Origin: Cycas panzhihuaensis
Taxonomy: Eukaryota; Cycadophyta
Assembly: GCA_023213395.1 (NCBI GenBank)
Contig: CM041465.1
Location: forward strand, 94,371,741 to 94,435,740
Direction of reading: 5' to 3'
DNA length: 64,000 nucleotides
Positions 11,340 to 23,060 of the stretch are shown in pieces. The number at the start of each line of letters is the position of its first letter. The stretch's first letter is position 1. The position numbers were made by a program, and so were the translations under genes. The notes below the pieces were generated by a model, which saw only the letters and a list, made by a program, of their open reading frames with translations, had not been told where the DNA came from and did not search any database.

Positions 11340-12626
11340 TTACTTGTCCAATTTGCTAACAGATAGTAAGTTCTTATCCATAGAAGGTATGAAGTAGGCA
11401 TTGCCATTGGGAAATGAAGAGGAAGGATTTGAAGAAGAGTGAAATGGAGCTATTGTGCCTATTCCAGAAATCTTAACAGATTGATTGTTGCCAAAAGTCA
11501 CTGATTGACCTTTTCCTTCCTTGATGTCGGTAAGGAGTTCTTCACTCCCAGTCATGTGTTGTGAAGCTCCAGAATCAATAATCCAAGTTTCATCAACCTT
11601 GGATGATTGATAAGCACAAAATAGTTTGTCTTCATCTGCAAACTGATTGAAGTGGCATTGATTGCCACCTCTAAAACCCCCCCTTCCTCTTTGACTTCCT
11701 TGATAGGCACCTTGATTTGGCCGAGGGGGTTGCTGCTGCTGTTGTTGTTGGAATCTTTGTTGGAATTGCTGACGTGGCTGCTGCTGTCTCTGACTTTGTT
11801 GACGTGGCTGCTGCTGCTGTTGTCGTAGATCTGCTTGCTTTTTCCTACAATGAGGTGCAATGTGGCCAACTTTACCACAATAATGACAAACAACATTGGT
11901 CTTTGAGGAATCAATGTTCATGTTCCCAAATTGCTTTGAGAGTGCAGGTTTGGGGTTCTACTTGGCCTTTGATTTGGCCGTGAATGCACCTGATGTTGAT
12001 GGTTCGCCCTCATTATCCTTGGCGTAATTTTGTTCCTCTTGAAGCAACAAGCTTTCAAGTTCATTAAATGACATTCTTTTGAGAGAACCATCTCGTGTAG
12101 TAGAAGATATAAAGCCATTGTAGTCCTTTGGCAAAGCTTTGGTGATGGATGTTATAAGTTCATCTCTAGTTGCTGGACTACCTAGTGTATTCAATTCATT
12201 ACATACCTCCTTGATGGAGGAAAGAAAAGCCGACATAGGCTTGACAAACTTTATAGAATACAACTTGGCTTTTACCATCAAAATGCGAGCTTCATCTCGC
12301 CTTTCATACAAAGAGGACAAAATGTCCCATGCTTCCTTGGAAGTTTTTCCACACACAATATCTTGATCTACATGTACATCAACAATCATATGAAGGAATG
12401 CCAAAGCGATTTCATCTTTGGCTTCCCAAGCAGCAACAAAAGCATCATCAAGTTGAACAGTTACATCACCATTGACAATGGGTACAGGTTGGGGTATCCT
12501 TTTAGAAACATAACCCCAAAATTCATTCATTAGCAACAGATTCTGAGTGATCCTCTTCCATTCTTGATAGTTATCTTATCCTATTAATCTAATAGTGCAT
12601 GCATTAAGCATGTTAATTGTAGCCAT
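11340..12626 (-). pseudogene. A2 gag and protease
   Basis: The start is at 12626 (MATINMLNACTIRLIG, as at 37356 in A3), with a TAA after 16 codons. From 12536 to 11340 the frame is open apart from a single TAG at 11958-11960. Gag shows the UBN2-type region (EAKDEIALAFL, SLYERRDEARILM), then the CCHC knuckle CHYCGKVGHIAPHC at about 11880. A Gln-rich stretch encoded by CAG/CAA runs follows (11700-11830), then the protease site WIIDSGASQHM and FIPSMDKNLLSVSKLD. The DSGA catalytic motif is intact. This is the best-preserved gag-PR of family A here. Confidence 0.88.
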
Positions 12627-14817
12627 GTTTCAGTTGTAAGGTTTGAAGCTAGCAGATAACTTGGAAACTCAAAGCTTTCGTCGCTTAAGTTCCACCTTCT
12701 AACGAAACTAACAGTTATGATTTTACTAGAAGATCCAACAACTGAATGGAATGATGAGGGGTGGAGGACTAGACTATGGAGTTGGGCCAACCCTGATCTA
12801 TAGAGGAGATCCAATAGTTGGCCAAGTTAAATCTAGGACAAGGTGTAGGTTGATGCATGGACGTACCATGCTTTCCACAGGATTCACTCCCAATAACACC
12901 ATTTTCGAACCTCCTTTCCCGCAAGCAACCTTAATTGTCGTGCACTGACCGTACGATCGATTGGTCCCCTAGGGAATGCACCAAGCTTAAGGTTATTTCA
13001 GAGGCAAAGTTTGAACCTTTTTTGGGCCTCTCTAACAAGACTTTTAAAGTCACTTTTTAGAAGGTTAAAGTGAACTTAAGATTTATTTTACTTGGATGAT
13101 GTGCTTATGAAAGTGCTTGATTAAGCTTACAATGAAAGAAGCTTCAAAAAGAAGCAAGCTAGTACATCAAATGAACACTTAAAGTGTTGTTTACAATGAG
13201 CACTTAATGAAGTGAGAGTGCTTATGCATATCCAAGTAAAGAAAGATGCTCGAGTACAATGAGTTTTGTAAGAAAAAGTACTTTGAAAATGTGCTTAAGT
13301 ACTCAATGAAGCAAAGCAAAACCTTGTGATGAAGATACAAATGGGTTCCTTTTAATGCTCAAGAGTGAAGGTAAGAGAACCACTTGCAAAATAGAACACC
13401 AAGCACCAAGTGTTGGGACTTTAAAATAGTCCCAACGATAAAAAAATGAAGTGATTTTATTAAGTACAAAGTATTTTAAGCCCTTTTTGTGACTAAGGGC
13501 AATAGGTCATCATGCAAGGTGCCTTAAAAGAAGTGTTTGAAATAGTGATAAATATCACTTTTACAATGTGCAAACACTTAGAATCACTTCACCTAAGCCA
13601 ATTAACACTTATACAACATTAATTAAGTGTTAAAGAAAGTTTAAAGAGCAAAAAAACAAAGGCCGAAATTCAAAAAGTTTTTTGCAACTTGAGCAATAAG
13701 GACACCACACAGAAAGGCTTTGAAAAATGCTAAAACAAGAGTATTTTAAGTCTTCAAAGAAGTGAGATTGAGTTAGTATTAGTGATTTAATGAGATCACT
13801 CAATACTTAGAAGATTTTTAGCTCCAAAAGTACAAAAAAAGATGATTTTTCTCTTAAGAAAATTTTAAACCAAAGGTCACTATGCAAAGTGCCTTGACTA
13901 GAAGAATGACTTAATAAAGAGAAAGAATCACTTTTGATGTAGAAAAACACTTGAAGAAACTTGATTTAGTCTAAAGTGAAGTCAAAAAATGAAAAAATCA
14001 CTAAGCACCCCTTTAAATTTGGGTTAAAAGTGAATTTTTAGTGATTAATTGACTTAAAAAAACACTTTAGTATAAATTTGAACAAAGAGTGATTATATAA
14101 AATAGAATATTCTAAGAGATATTCTTAATTTTATAACATAAAGTTTAAATCCTAATGTTCAAAAAGGATAAAATTTTGAAATATTTCAAAGAACCTTCGA
14201 ACGGCCGATTCACGGCGTCTTCGTGCGGGCAGCGGCCGTGATTGTTCAGGCGGAGATAACTCCGCGAAGAGGGCACGGATGGAGCTGAGATTCTGAAGGC
14301 AGGGTCGCCTACCTAAAACGGAGATGCAGCTCAAGTCTCAGCTGGATTGACTCATTCTATGATGAGAACGAAGCTGAAGAGAGATATAGAGGGGCGCCCC
14401 AATCAGTGAGTAAGGATGACAGTTGTACAGCTATCTAGGGTTCAAAACCCTTTAACACTGCATTAAAAACCTTCTTTGAGGCTTGATACACCTGCTCTGT
14501 GAGTCAAACTTTGGACAGCCAGTCAAATGTGAGAAACAAATTAGCTGAAAAATCCAGTTTTGATGAAAAACACAAGGAAAAAGTGAGTAAACCAGCTCAA
14601 AAACTTAGCTGGTAGTCTGAAAAAAAATTCAAATCTGAGAAATATGCCTTCTCCAGCCTTCAACACTACTCCACAAAGCTTGATCTGCAGTTGTAAGTCT
14701 AAAACACGCCTTAGATCGCCTTCAGAGAGCGAAGGTCGTCACCAAGGGGTAGTAGAACCTACTTTGAATCTCCTTTGAGCAAGAAGAAATTAGAACTGAG
14801 GGAACTAGACTCCTCTA
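12627..14817 (-). other. A2 untranslated leader
   Basis: About 2.2 kb, AT-rich, between PBS and gag. It aligns with A1 (1-1723) and, for the gag-proximal 1 kb (about 12800-13750), with the A3 leader (36400-37330). The shared block 'gtccatgcatcaaccta/ccttgt' is next to gag. No ORF stands out. Confidence 0.7.
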
Positions 14818-14829
14818 GCTCTGATACCA
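14818..14829 (-). promoter_or_regulatory. Primer-binding site of A2
   Basis: The complement reads TGGTATCAGAGC (initiator Met-tRNA), two bases from the LTR edge at 14832. Confidence 0.88.
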
Positions 14830-14831
14830 AA

Positions 14832-15335
14832 TGTGAAAAAGGGCTTAATGGCCTTACTATCCCAAGATCTAGAAGCTAGGTTCACTCTAGTTCTAGAAAG
14901 CAACAAATGCTAACAAGTATGATACTTTTAAGATGAAACATAAGCAAGACAAAGCATGAAAAAGGAGCAAGAAAATGATACCAAATTTGATGGGTTGGAA
15001 TTGGTTCAACCTCCAAATGAATAACAGTTTGATTAGCAAACTGACAGCATAACAATACAGCTCCAACTCTATATGAGAACAATGAGGAGAGGTCTCATTA
15101 TATAGAGTGAAATGAGAGACCTAAGGCATTGGATGTTTGACAAGTGTCAAACATCCAAGGTACATGCCTTGCATGTAGGACATGTGTCCTTTTGGGGCTC
15201 TCAAGTGAGCAAAAGTGCATGGGAGTCCATTTGACCCTTTAGTGACAACGTTGTGTCACTAGAAAGAATGTGGGTGTGCACTTTATCCCTTAAGTGATAA
15301 GTCACTCCTAAAGTACAAAAGTACAAATATCACAT
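14832..15335 (-). repeat. 5' LTR of A2 (outer end deleted)
   Basis: Nearly identical to 7852-8405 for about 500 bp, including the hairpin at 15131-15156. It then stops at '..gtacaaatatcacat' and joins the Bii polypurine tract. The missing part includes the terminal ggtttaaca. Confidence 0.85.
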
Positions 15336-15345
15336 TAAGGGGAGG

Positions 15346-15741
15346 TGTTAGAAGTTAATGTTTAATGTGTAAGTGTCTAAAGTGTTTAGGTGAGTGTCAT
15401 ATCTTGGAGTTAATATTATATTAGTGTAATGTACGTTTGTGCAACTAAGTGGTTATTAGGTTATTGGTCAATAAGTAGGTGATATGCCATTGGTTGTGTT
15501 AGAGGTCATTTGTTCCACATGTAACACAAGTCATACTACTCTTTCGCCTTTATGATGTATAAATAAGTGGTTGAGGTAGAGTAGTACATACAAAGTGAAG
15601 ATGAAGATTATTATGATGTTATTGTTATGTTGTCCTTATGATTTAGACATTTTCATATTGAGTTAATGCTATCATATTATGTTCATGATATTTTATTCCA
15701 TTGTTATTGATATTGAATGCTGTCCATTGAATATTTCAATA
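15346..15741 (+). repeat. 3' LTR of Bii
   Basis: 396 bp partner of 6830-7227, preceded by the polypurine tract attaaggggagg (15334-15345). It ends caata, and the target duplication copy aggat follows at 15742-15746. Confidence 0.88.
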
Positions 15742-15746
15742 AGGAT

Positions 15747-16638
15747 TATATTTGATAAAAATAGACATTGTTTCATTCTATACATGAAAAGAAATGGTGT
15801 TGTAATTGCAAAATGGATAGAAAGCAATAATCTCTATAAGTTGCTTTCTATGTCCGTTAAGCTTGAAAGTGGTTATGTTATGTCTAGAACTGATGTAAAC
15901 TCTCTTGCTATTTCAGGTTGTAATGATAATATCTAGCATTTGATATATGGGCATATCTGAAATAATAGGTTAGAATTGTTAAAATATTCTAACATGGTGG
16001 ATGGATTGCCAAATATGTCCTTTAATTTCTTTATGTGTAAAAGTTGTATAATGGAAAAGTAGCACATGACTCCATTCCAAAGAAGTACACATCATGCACA
16101 AAACAAATTGGAATTAGTTCACATAGATCTCTGTGGACCCATCACACCAAGTTCTTTAAATGAAGCTCGATATTTTCTCACATTTATTAATAATTTCTCC
16201 AAGAGAACTTGGATATATTTTTTGTTTAGTAAATTAGAAGCATTTGATTGCTTTAAAGATTTTAAGGCAAATACGTGTCAAAATAATTTCATCTCTTTTG
16301 CAAGACATATGGAATACATAGACAGGTAACTACACCATACTTGCCATAATCAAATGGTGTAGTAGAACGAATGAATAGGACTATATTGAAAATGGCTCGT
16401 TGTCTAATTCAAGACAGACATGTTTCCAAAGCATACTAGGTAGAAGCTGTTAATACTTAATAAACAGGAGTCCAACACAAGCTTTGCATAAAGTTACACC
16501 AGAAGAAGCATTGATTGGAGGAAAACCAGATGTGAGTAACCTCAAAGTGTTTGGTTGCAAGGCTTATGTTCATATTCCAGATAAAAAATGAACTAAGCTT
16601 GATAGCAAAATTATAGAATGCATAATGATAGGATATAG
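15747..16638 (+). pseudogene. C1 GAG-pre-integrase and integrase
   Basis: Resumes C1 after Bii. A pre-integrase part (NNLYKLLSMSVKLESGYV, then HISNNRLELLKYSNMVDGLP) is followed by the integrase core LVHIDLCGPITPSSLNEARY and the intact Glu motif VVERMNRT in another frame (16360-16385). Then come the RSPTQALHKVTPEEALIGGKPDVSNLKVFGCKAYVHIPD block and IMIGYS, where G1 interrupts it at 16639. Several stops and frame changes are present. The rest of this domain is at 45525. Confidence 0.88.
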
Positions 16639-17011
16639 TGTGTGTTGCACCCGAACTCTCATAAGGAAACAAGCACAGGAAATCAACCAATTACAATCAT
16701 TCACCAAATACAAGACATATATATGGAAGTACAAGAACCATCATCATTGCATTATGATGGGTCGCTCTGGTTCTCTCACAACCAGAGCTGACCCAGAACA
16801 ACACACACAGAGATGGACCTTTACAGTAGACAGAGAATTGTGGCTAACCTCATTCTGTGTGACGACGACCAGAGTACCACAACTCTTTCCCAAAAGAATC
16901 TCTCTCTAATTCACTCTTTACATCGTGATATATCTATTCACTATGATTCTGAGTTAGTTGCAACTGTTACAAATACAAACAAAAAGAGTTGTAACTTAAC
17001 TACCGCACACA
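16639..17011 (-). repeat. 3' LTR of G1
   Basis: 373 bp with TGTGTG/CACACA termini. The minus-strand polypurine tract (gaagggagagat) lies at 17012-17023. Near its right end it carries a copy of the motif agttg[ct]aactt that recurs in the internal minisatellite. Confidence 0.9.
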
Positions 17012-17084
17012 TCTCTCCCTTCACAAAACTTACAAGTATTCTTACTTGTAAGCTCAAAATTCAAAATGAAAGAAAGAAAGAAAA

Positions 17085-18800
17085 ACATGACAATTCAATT
17101 TTCCCTATCCCTCTTGATCTTTTCCATTTCGGCTCGAATCACTTTCTGAGATCGTGTCCATAACCGTACAAGGTGGATTTATACACTGTTTCTTGTAATG
17201 GTCATAAAGAATCACTACATTGCGCAACACCTGCAATTGAGCCATTGCTGGTTTTTCTCTAGAATGCAATTGTTCAATCTCTTCTTCCAGCTCATATTTC
17301 CTCGTTTCTACTGAGAACAGATCCTGTCACAAGGACTTAATCATTGACCATAAATGATTCGCATATTCTGCATCTTTTCGTGTTTGCATTATCCAGGCAC
17401 CCAACTTCCGAATCACCTTCTCTGAACCTGGTGGAACCTATTTGTCAAATCGGGCGCCGAAGGCTAGTACCAAATGCTCCACATGGGAGGTATCACCTAC
17501 CCAGTGCATAATGAACTTAATCAAAAATTTCAGTTTTGCTTCACAAGCAACTAATTGGTCTTCTACCTTCTAGATTCTCAGCATGTATGGGGGGTCTCTT
17601 ATTTCTAACCTCTAACTCAGTCACTAAATGACAAATAACTTTTGCCAAAAATGAAATTTTCCAATGTGCCACGTTATGTGGCTAACACTCCATTGGGTCG
17701 ATTCCTTCTTCTATCAATTCTTCATTATTAAAATCGAAATCTACCTCGACTGGTTGGCTGTTCATGATCTCCAAAATCTTTTTCTTCACCATTTCTGCAA
17801 CAAATTTTCTCCTCTTGGGCTGGCTGTTGCTCAATTGCTTCTTCCTTCAACGACATGCCTCCTATTTCTGTTTTCCCTTTCTAATTTCCTCCTTCTTTCT
17901 CACCTCTTTCTACTCCTATTCTTCCTTCTTCTACAGGGTTGCCTCTTCTCACTGTCGCTTTCTTCACTTATCCCTATCTGTGTCATCTGAGGATTACCAG
18001 CCTGAGCCTTCCTCAAGAAAAAATCCTTAACCTTTTCTTGCAACTCTTTCCGCCACGTTTATCCATTATGTCTAAAATGATTAATCCAAGTCATCATTGT
18101 TGCTTCCCCTGATTTCCTTTCAGGCAACTTTGTGTCTGGGCACTGAGAGTATAACAGTTCCTGAAACAAACTCTGGTGATAGAATACAACTGACTGAAGT
18201 TTTGCTTTAATATTTGCCAATTTCTCTAGGAATCTTCCTTTGAGAAATGCTGCCCAATTAAACATTTCCCTCCTTGCTATTTGCAACAATGCCGTTCTCA
18301 TTTATGTGGGCACAAACAAGTTTTTTTGACTCAATATTACCCTTGTAAAAAGGAAATGCGCTACCCAATGTGTCAAGCTATTCGCAATGCTAGCAATTCA
18401 TATGCCAGATGTAGATATATCTGTAATTTGAGCGTCAAATTTCTCTGTCGCCTTCTCCTGCTGAATTCTTTTGTCTTTGGGTACTATTTTTTCTAAATCT
18501 GGTAACCCTGAAAGGTCCACAATGGCTTTTGTTGATACATCCAGAATATCAAGTTGTTGAGCTACGAGCTAAATCATGTCTGTCAAGAAGTTTGTTGCGG
18601 ATGGGAATAACCCTATTTGCACAAACTAGATGAACCCAACCTTTGTCAAAATTACCTTTCTTTGATCATCATCTGGCATGTCCCCCTATTCATGCCTGAC
18701 TATTTTTATTGTCGCCTTCCCGTAAATTGATCTGCAACTATGCCATATTCTTCGATTTTCTCAGAAATTCCCTTCGTCTTCAAATCCCCTTAATTCGTCT
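17085..18800 (-). pseudogene. Degenerate extra ORF of G1 downstream of integrase (unknown product)
   Basis: No family is recognised. Reading leftward from about 18800, one protein-like sequence can be followed through frame changes and several stops of CAA/CAG/CGA type. Legible blocks include GISEKIEEYGIVADQF, MPDDDQRKVILTKVGF, QLDILDVSTKAIVDLSGLPD, the open 80-residue stretch MRTALLQIARREMFNWAAFL.. (18301-18059), VAEMVKKKILEIMNSQPVEV, KFLIKFIMHWVGDTSHVEHL and a charged Glu/Lys-rich segment (TRKYELEEEIEQLH) likely to be a coiled coil. It ends at a TAG near 17085. Extra ORFs between pol and the 3' LTR are known in Tat/Athila-type gypsy elements; whether this one is related is unknown. Confidence 0.55.
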
Positions 18801-19174
18801 TCAAAAGCCTTACTGGTCTGTCTTCAATTCCATTGCTTATTTCCCACCATACCATGCAAAACCATCATGACTATATTCATGGTTGCAATTACTCAGTTGC
18901 AACTCCCAATGTACCTCCATCTCGTTCGTCTAATACATGTAGACCACTTGTCATCCTCTTCGTGCTCCACTTAATTTGGTACGTGTGACTGTCAGTTGTC
19001 ACCGCTTTTCCGCCGCTTCGTCGCCATCACCATTAATAACTTTCCTTTGGGCTTCTTGATTTAATGTCAGTACCTTTCTCACAATATCCCCTTCTTCGAT
19101 TCATTTCTAAATTCCACCAAGTAGTACTGATTCCAACTTTCTGTCCTATTTATCTATTGTTGCGACTTATCTTA

Positions 19175-20250
19175 CTTGTATCCGAATTGCAACTTTCTTT
19201 TGCTTATATTCAAATGGCGACTTCATCTCCAAATTGTGTCAGTTATGGCCAAGTTACAACTTCACGTTCAACTTGCATCCTATTGCAATCTTTCATTCAA
19301 ATCGCAATTCTACCTTTGGATTACTATTTTACTCATCTAAATTACAACTCTGCTTCTAATTTGCCATTTCATTCTCAAGTTGCAATTTTGCTTCCAACTT
19401 GCAAAATTACTATTTTTCGTCCAGGTTGCGACTTTACATCTCAAATTGCAATTTTGCATCCGAGTTGCGATTTTTGCATCCAGGTTGCAATTTTACATCC
19501 GAGTTGCAACTTTTACATCTGAGTTGCAACTTTGCTTCCCAATTGCAACTTAGCTTCTGAGTTGCAACTCTGTATCTAGGTTGCAACTTTGCGTCTGGGT
19601 TGCAACTTTGCTTTCGAGTTATAACTTTGCATCCAGGTTGCAACTTTGCTTCCGAGTTACAACTTTGCGTCCAGGTTGCAACTTTACATCTGAGTTGCAA
19701 CTTTGCGTCCAGGTTGCAACTTTGCTTCTAAGTTAGAACTTTGCGTTCAGGTTGCAACTTCACATCCGAGTTGCAACTTTGCGTCCAGGTTGCAACTTTG
19801 CGTTCGAATTGCAACTTTGCGTTCGAGTTGCAACCTTGCGTTCGAATTGCAACTTTGCGTCCAGGTTGCAACTTTATATCCGAGTTGCAACTTTGCTTCC
19901 GAGTTGCAACTTTGCGTCCGGGTTGCAACTTTGCCTCTGAGTTACAACTTTACGTCCAGGTTGCAACTTTACATCCATCCAAGTTGCAACTTTGTGTTCG
20001 GGTTACAATGTTGCTTCCAAGTTACAATTTTGCATCAAAGTTATAACTTTGCGTCCAAGTTGTAACTTTACGTCCAGGTTGCAACTTTGCCTCCGAGTTG
20101 CAACTTTGCGTTCAGGTTGCAACTTTACATCCGAGTTATAACTTTGCATTCGAGTTGCAACTTTGCTCCCAAGTTGTAACTTTTACTCCCCAGTTGCAAC
20201 CTTGCATCTAAGTTGTAATTTTTCTTCTTACTTTAGAGTTGCAACTCAAC
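19175..20250. repeat. 19-bp GTTGCAAC minisatellite in G1
   Basis: A tandem array of an approximately 19-bp unit, typical form gttgcaactttgcgtccag with variants (acatccga, cttccga, gttcga in the second half). It is cleanest from about 19425 to 20215, roughly forty units, and fades leftward. Each unit carries the 8-bp palindrome GTTGCAAC. Because 19 is not a multiple of three, the apparent ORFs inside it (periodic LQLCVQVAT / CNFAS.. peptides on both strands) are repeat artefacts, not genes. Confidence 0.9.
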
Positions 20251-20384
20251 TTCCTGGTTTACAATCAGCCGTCACCTAATTGGAGTTACGCCTTTTTATC
20301 TTCCAAAAACTTCTCTTGCAACCATTAGTTTCCATGGTTGAAGCCATAAGGGAATTCTGTTCCTATGGTCCTTGTGTTCTTCTT

Positions 20385-21530
20385 TTTTTTTTTGTTATGT
20401 ACCTTTCCAGTCGACTTCTATTGACTGGTTTTCCAAACAGCGTTCCATCAAGCTGTTGGAGTCGCACTGCTCCATTCAACTAGATGTGGTTCACCCTATA
20501 TGGACCAAGCCATCTCAGCTTCAATTTTCTGGGTTTAACTCAAAATTTGCTATCATAAAACAAAACAAGATCTCCTTCTTGAAATTGTGGAACTTTGAGG
20601 TGTCGAGTGTGCTATGCCTTTCTTCTCATCTTTTCCGCTTTCAATTCCCACGAAGCTCTCACCTGTTTTTTGTCCAGCTTCATTAAAACTACATACTATT
20701 AATCTTGTGAATCATTCTCGGACTGTTGTAATTCAGATGCCACTCTTAAGCTTTCCATCTAAAATTCCAGAGGAAGTATGGCTTCCAATCCATAGACCAG
20801 CTGGAATAGAGTTTGTTTATGTGGTCGCTTTACCGTTGTCCTGTCAGCCCATAAAACTGAATGGAGTTGCTCTGCTCAATCTGTACACCTCTGATTGCAG
20901 ATTTTGGATAATGCTAACTTTAGAATTTTATTTGTACTTTCTACCTGTCCATTTGTTCGTGGGTAATACGGAGAAGACTTAGAATGTTGAATCAAAAATT
21001 TCTGCATTAATTGCTTTATTGTTTTATTAAGAAAGCTACTACCTTGATCCGAGACAATCTCTAATGGACAACCGAATTGAATGATTATCATTTCATATAG
21101 AAACTTGGCTATACTTTGTGCATCACATGTTTTCATTGCTTTAGCTTCTATCCATTTTGTTAAGAAATCGGTAGCGACCAAGACGTATCTCGCATTTGTG
21201 CGTCAAGCTGGTGGGTTAATAGGTCCAATAAAGTCCAACCCCCATTTTTCAAATGGAGCTTAAGCTAATATAGGACACAAAGGCATGAAATGATTTTTTG
21301 CCGGCTTCCGTACCCGTTGGCATATGTCGCAACTCCACACCCATATTTGTACATCCTCAAAGATCATAGGTGACCATAGACTTGCTAATAGAATTTTTTT
21401 ACTTGTTGATTCTGCACCTTGATGTTTTGTTGCGACTCCTTCATGGGCTTCTCTAATGATGGCTTCTACTTCATGTCCCATTATACATCTTAAAATTTGA
21501 TCAAGTCCCATTCTATACAGCATTTCCTGG
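20385..21530 (-). pseudogene. G1 integrase
   Basis: Read leftward: the HHCC zinc-binding domain (EAHEGVATKHQG .. CDICQR, 21523-21260), then the core with ATDFLTKWIEA, VSDQGSSF and TNGQVEST (21181-20876), all three catalytic acids present. A broken C-terminal part follows, with the GPY/F module LKLRWLGPYRV near 20500. Stops and at least three frame changes separate the parts. It would insert the element's cDNA. Confidence 0.85.
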
Positions 21531-21853
21531 ATCAGTTGGAAAGGGAAAGTTTTTTTGATGAAGTTTTGTCATTCAACACGTTCCATTCCCACCGGTGTTT
21601 GTCCTATTGATAGAAATCATGCGATGTCCTCATACCATTCAGGTACTGCATGAATAGCAAACAATTCTACATCCAAGAAATTGTCCTAGATACCTGTTGC
21701 TAGTTCCCCGTTCACTTCCCTTGATAGTACATCTGGGATTGTATGCTTGGCTCCTTTCTTGACAATAATCTTGAAATTAAATTCCTGGAACAATATAAAC
21801 CACCTACTAATTCTTCCCTGAATAATGGGCTTATTTATTAAATATTGGAGCGC

Positions 21854-23060
21854 CTAGTGATCAACAAAAAAGACAAACGGATTAGCTAGAAAATAATGCC
21901 TAAACTTTTGGAGCGCATAGTGATCAACAAAAAAGACAAACGGATTAGCTAGAAAATAATGCCTAAACTTTTGAAGAGCATATACCATGCCCAACCCTTC
22001 TCGTTCAGTCGTTGAATAATTCTTTTCAACATTTGTTAATTTTCTGCTTGCAAAATAAATCGCTAAATCAATTTTGTCATCTTGTAGTTGTGTTAACAAA
22101 CACCCAATTACAAATAGAGAAGCGTCTACATGTACATAGAAGGGTTTTTCCCAATCTAGAAATCTCAAAATTGGTGCTTGGGCCATCTTCTTCTTCAGCA
22201 GTTCAAATGCCATTTGTTGTTGAAGATGCCACTACTATTCCGTCTTCTTTTTCAATAGGATTTTCAACAGGTTAACTATCTGAGCATAGTTTTTTATAAA
22301 TTTTCAATAGTACCCTGTCATCCATAGAAATCCTTTCACTTGCCTTTGGGTTTTTGGCAACGGGAAATTTAAAATCACTGCTATTTTGTTCGAATCTGTT
22401 AGTAATCCTTCTTTCGTCACCACATGCCCCAACAGGGTTCCAAATAGCACCATGAAAGTGCATTTCGCAGGATTTAGATAGAGATTATTCTTTTTGCAGA
22501 TTTTCAACATCAACCATAAATACCCAAGGTGATTCTTTAATAGAGTGAATAATGTCCAGTCATCCAAAAATACTTCAATTAATTTTCCTATTGTTTGTTT
22601 AAAAATATTAAGAATGACTCTCTGAAATGTTGCAGGGGCATTTGTAAGTCCGAATGGCATTACCCAAAATGCATAAGTACCCCACTCAGTGACAAAAGTT
22701 GTTTTTAATTAATCTTTTGGTGCAATTCAGACCTGGTTGTACCTGCTAAATCCATCAGTAAACAAGTACACCTCATGTCTTGCCATCTTTTCTAAAATAT
22801 CCTCTATAAAAGGGATTGGAAACATATCCTTCTTGGTGGCCTTATTTAGAGCTCTGTAGTCAACACAGACTCTCAATTTCCCATTTTGTTTTTGGGACTA
22901 CCACTACGGGGCTCACCCATTCACTATTCTCAACCTCAAAAATGTAGTCTGCCTCCAATAACTTATCTAATTCAGCCTTAACTCATTCTTTATACTTATG
23001 ATTCATACGATATGGCCTTTGCCTTACCGGTTTCGCCCATTCCATCAACTCTATTTTGTA
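21854..23060 (-). pseudogene. G1 reverse transcriptase and RNase H
   Basis: RT begins about 23060 (MEWAKPVRQRPYRMNHKYKE). It goes on through VSPVVVVPK and VDYRALNKATKKDMFPIPF (frame changes, one TGA), then MPFGLTNAPATFQRV and the intact active site FLDDWTLF (22660-22304). RNase H follows at 22213-21854: FYVHVDASLFVIGCLLTQ, FASRKLTNVEKNYSTTEREGL. Its end holds an in-frame 63-bp tandem duplication of the YALQKFRHYFLANPFVFFVD unit (about 21850-21975). The FLDDW type and the PBS point to the OTA (Tat/Athila-like) side of gypsy. Confidence 0.87.

Larger units (their letters stand above)
7852..15335 (-). mobile_element. Copia element A2 (family A), 5' LTR truncated
   Basis: A minus-strand Ty1/copia element with a 3' LTR at 7852-8405, polypurine tract at 8406-8414, polyprotein from 12626 down to 8411, long leader at 12627-14817, PBS at 14818-14829 and 5' LTR at 14832 to about 15335. 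The 5' LTR lacks the last 50-70 bp present in the 3' LTR and runs directly into the Bii polypurine tract. No target duplication can therefore be read on that side. Confidence 0.88.
6830..15741 (+). mobile_element. Gag-only family element Bii with internal copia A2
   Basis: LTRs at 6830-7227 (398 bp) and 15346-15741 (396 bp), both starting TGTTAGAA. The target duplication is aggac/aggat (6825-6829, 15742-15746). The 3' LTR terminus is TA instead of CA. Only 624 bp of leader (7228-7851) and the polypurine tract (attaaggggagg, 15334-15345) remain of the interior. The rest is copia A2, and the B-family gag ORF is missing. The leader shares 'agaattttaccaggtaa..gctagggtttatccc' with Biii, which places it in family B. 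Confidence 0.88.

Noticed and set aside
11717-11983. Ala/Val-rich plus-strand ORF opposite A2 gag
   Set aside because: Antisense shadow of the CAG/CAA-encoded polyglutamine stretch in gag.
19434-20065. Overlapping ORFs of 60-120 residues on both strands with cysteine-rich periodic peptides
   Set aside because: They arise from the 19-bp tandem repeat, whose period cycles through three frames without stops; peptide periodicity is 19 residues in every frame. Not genes.
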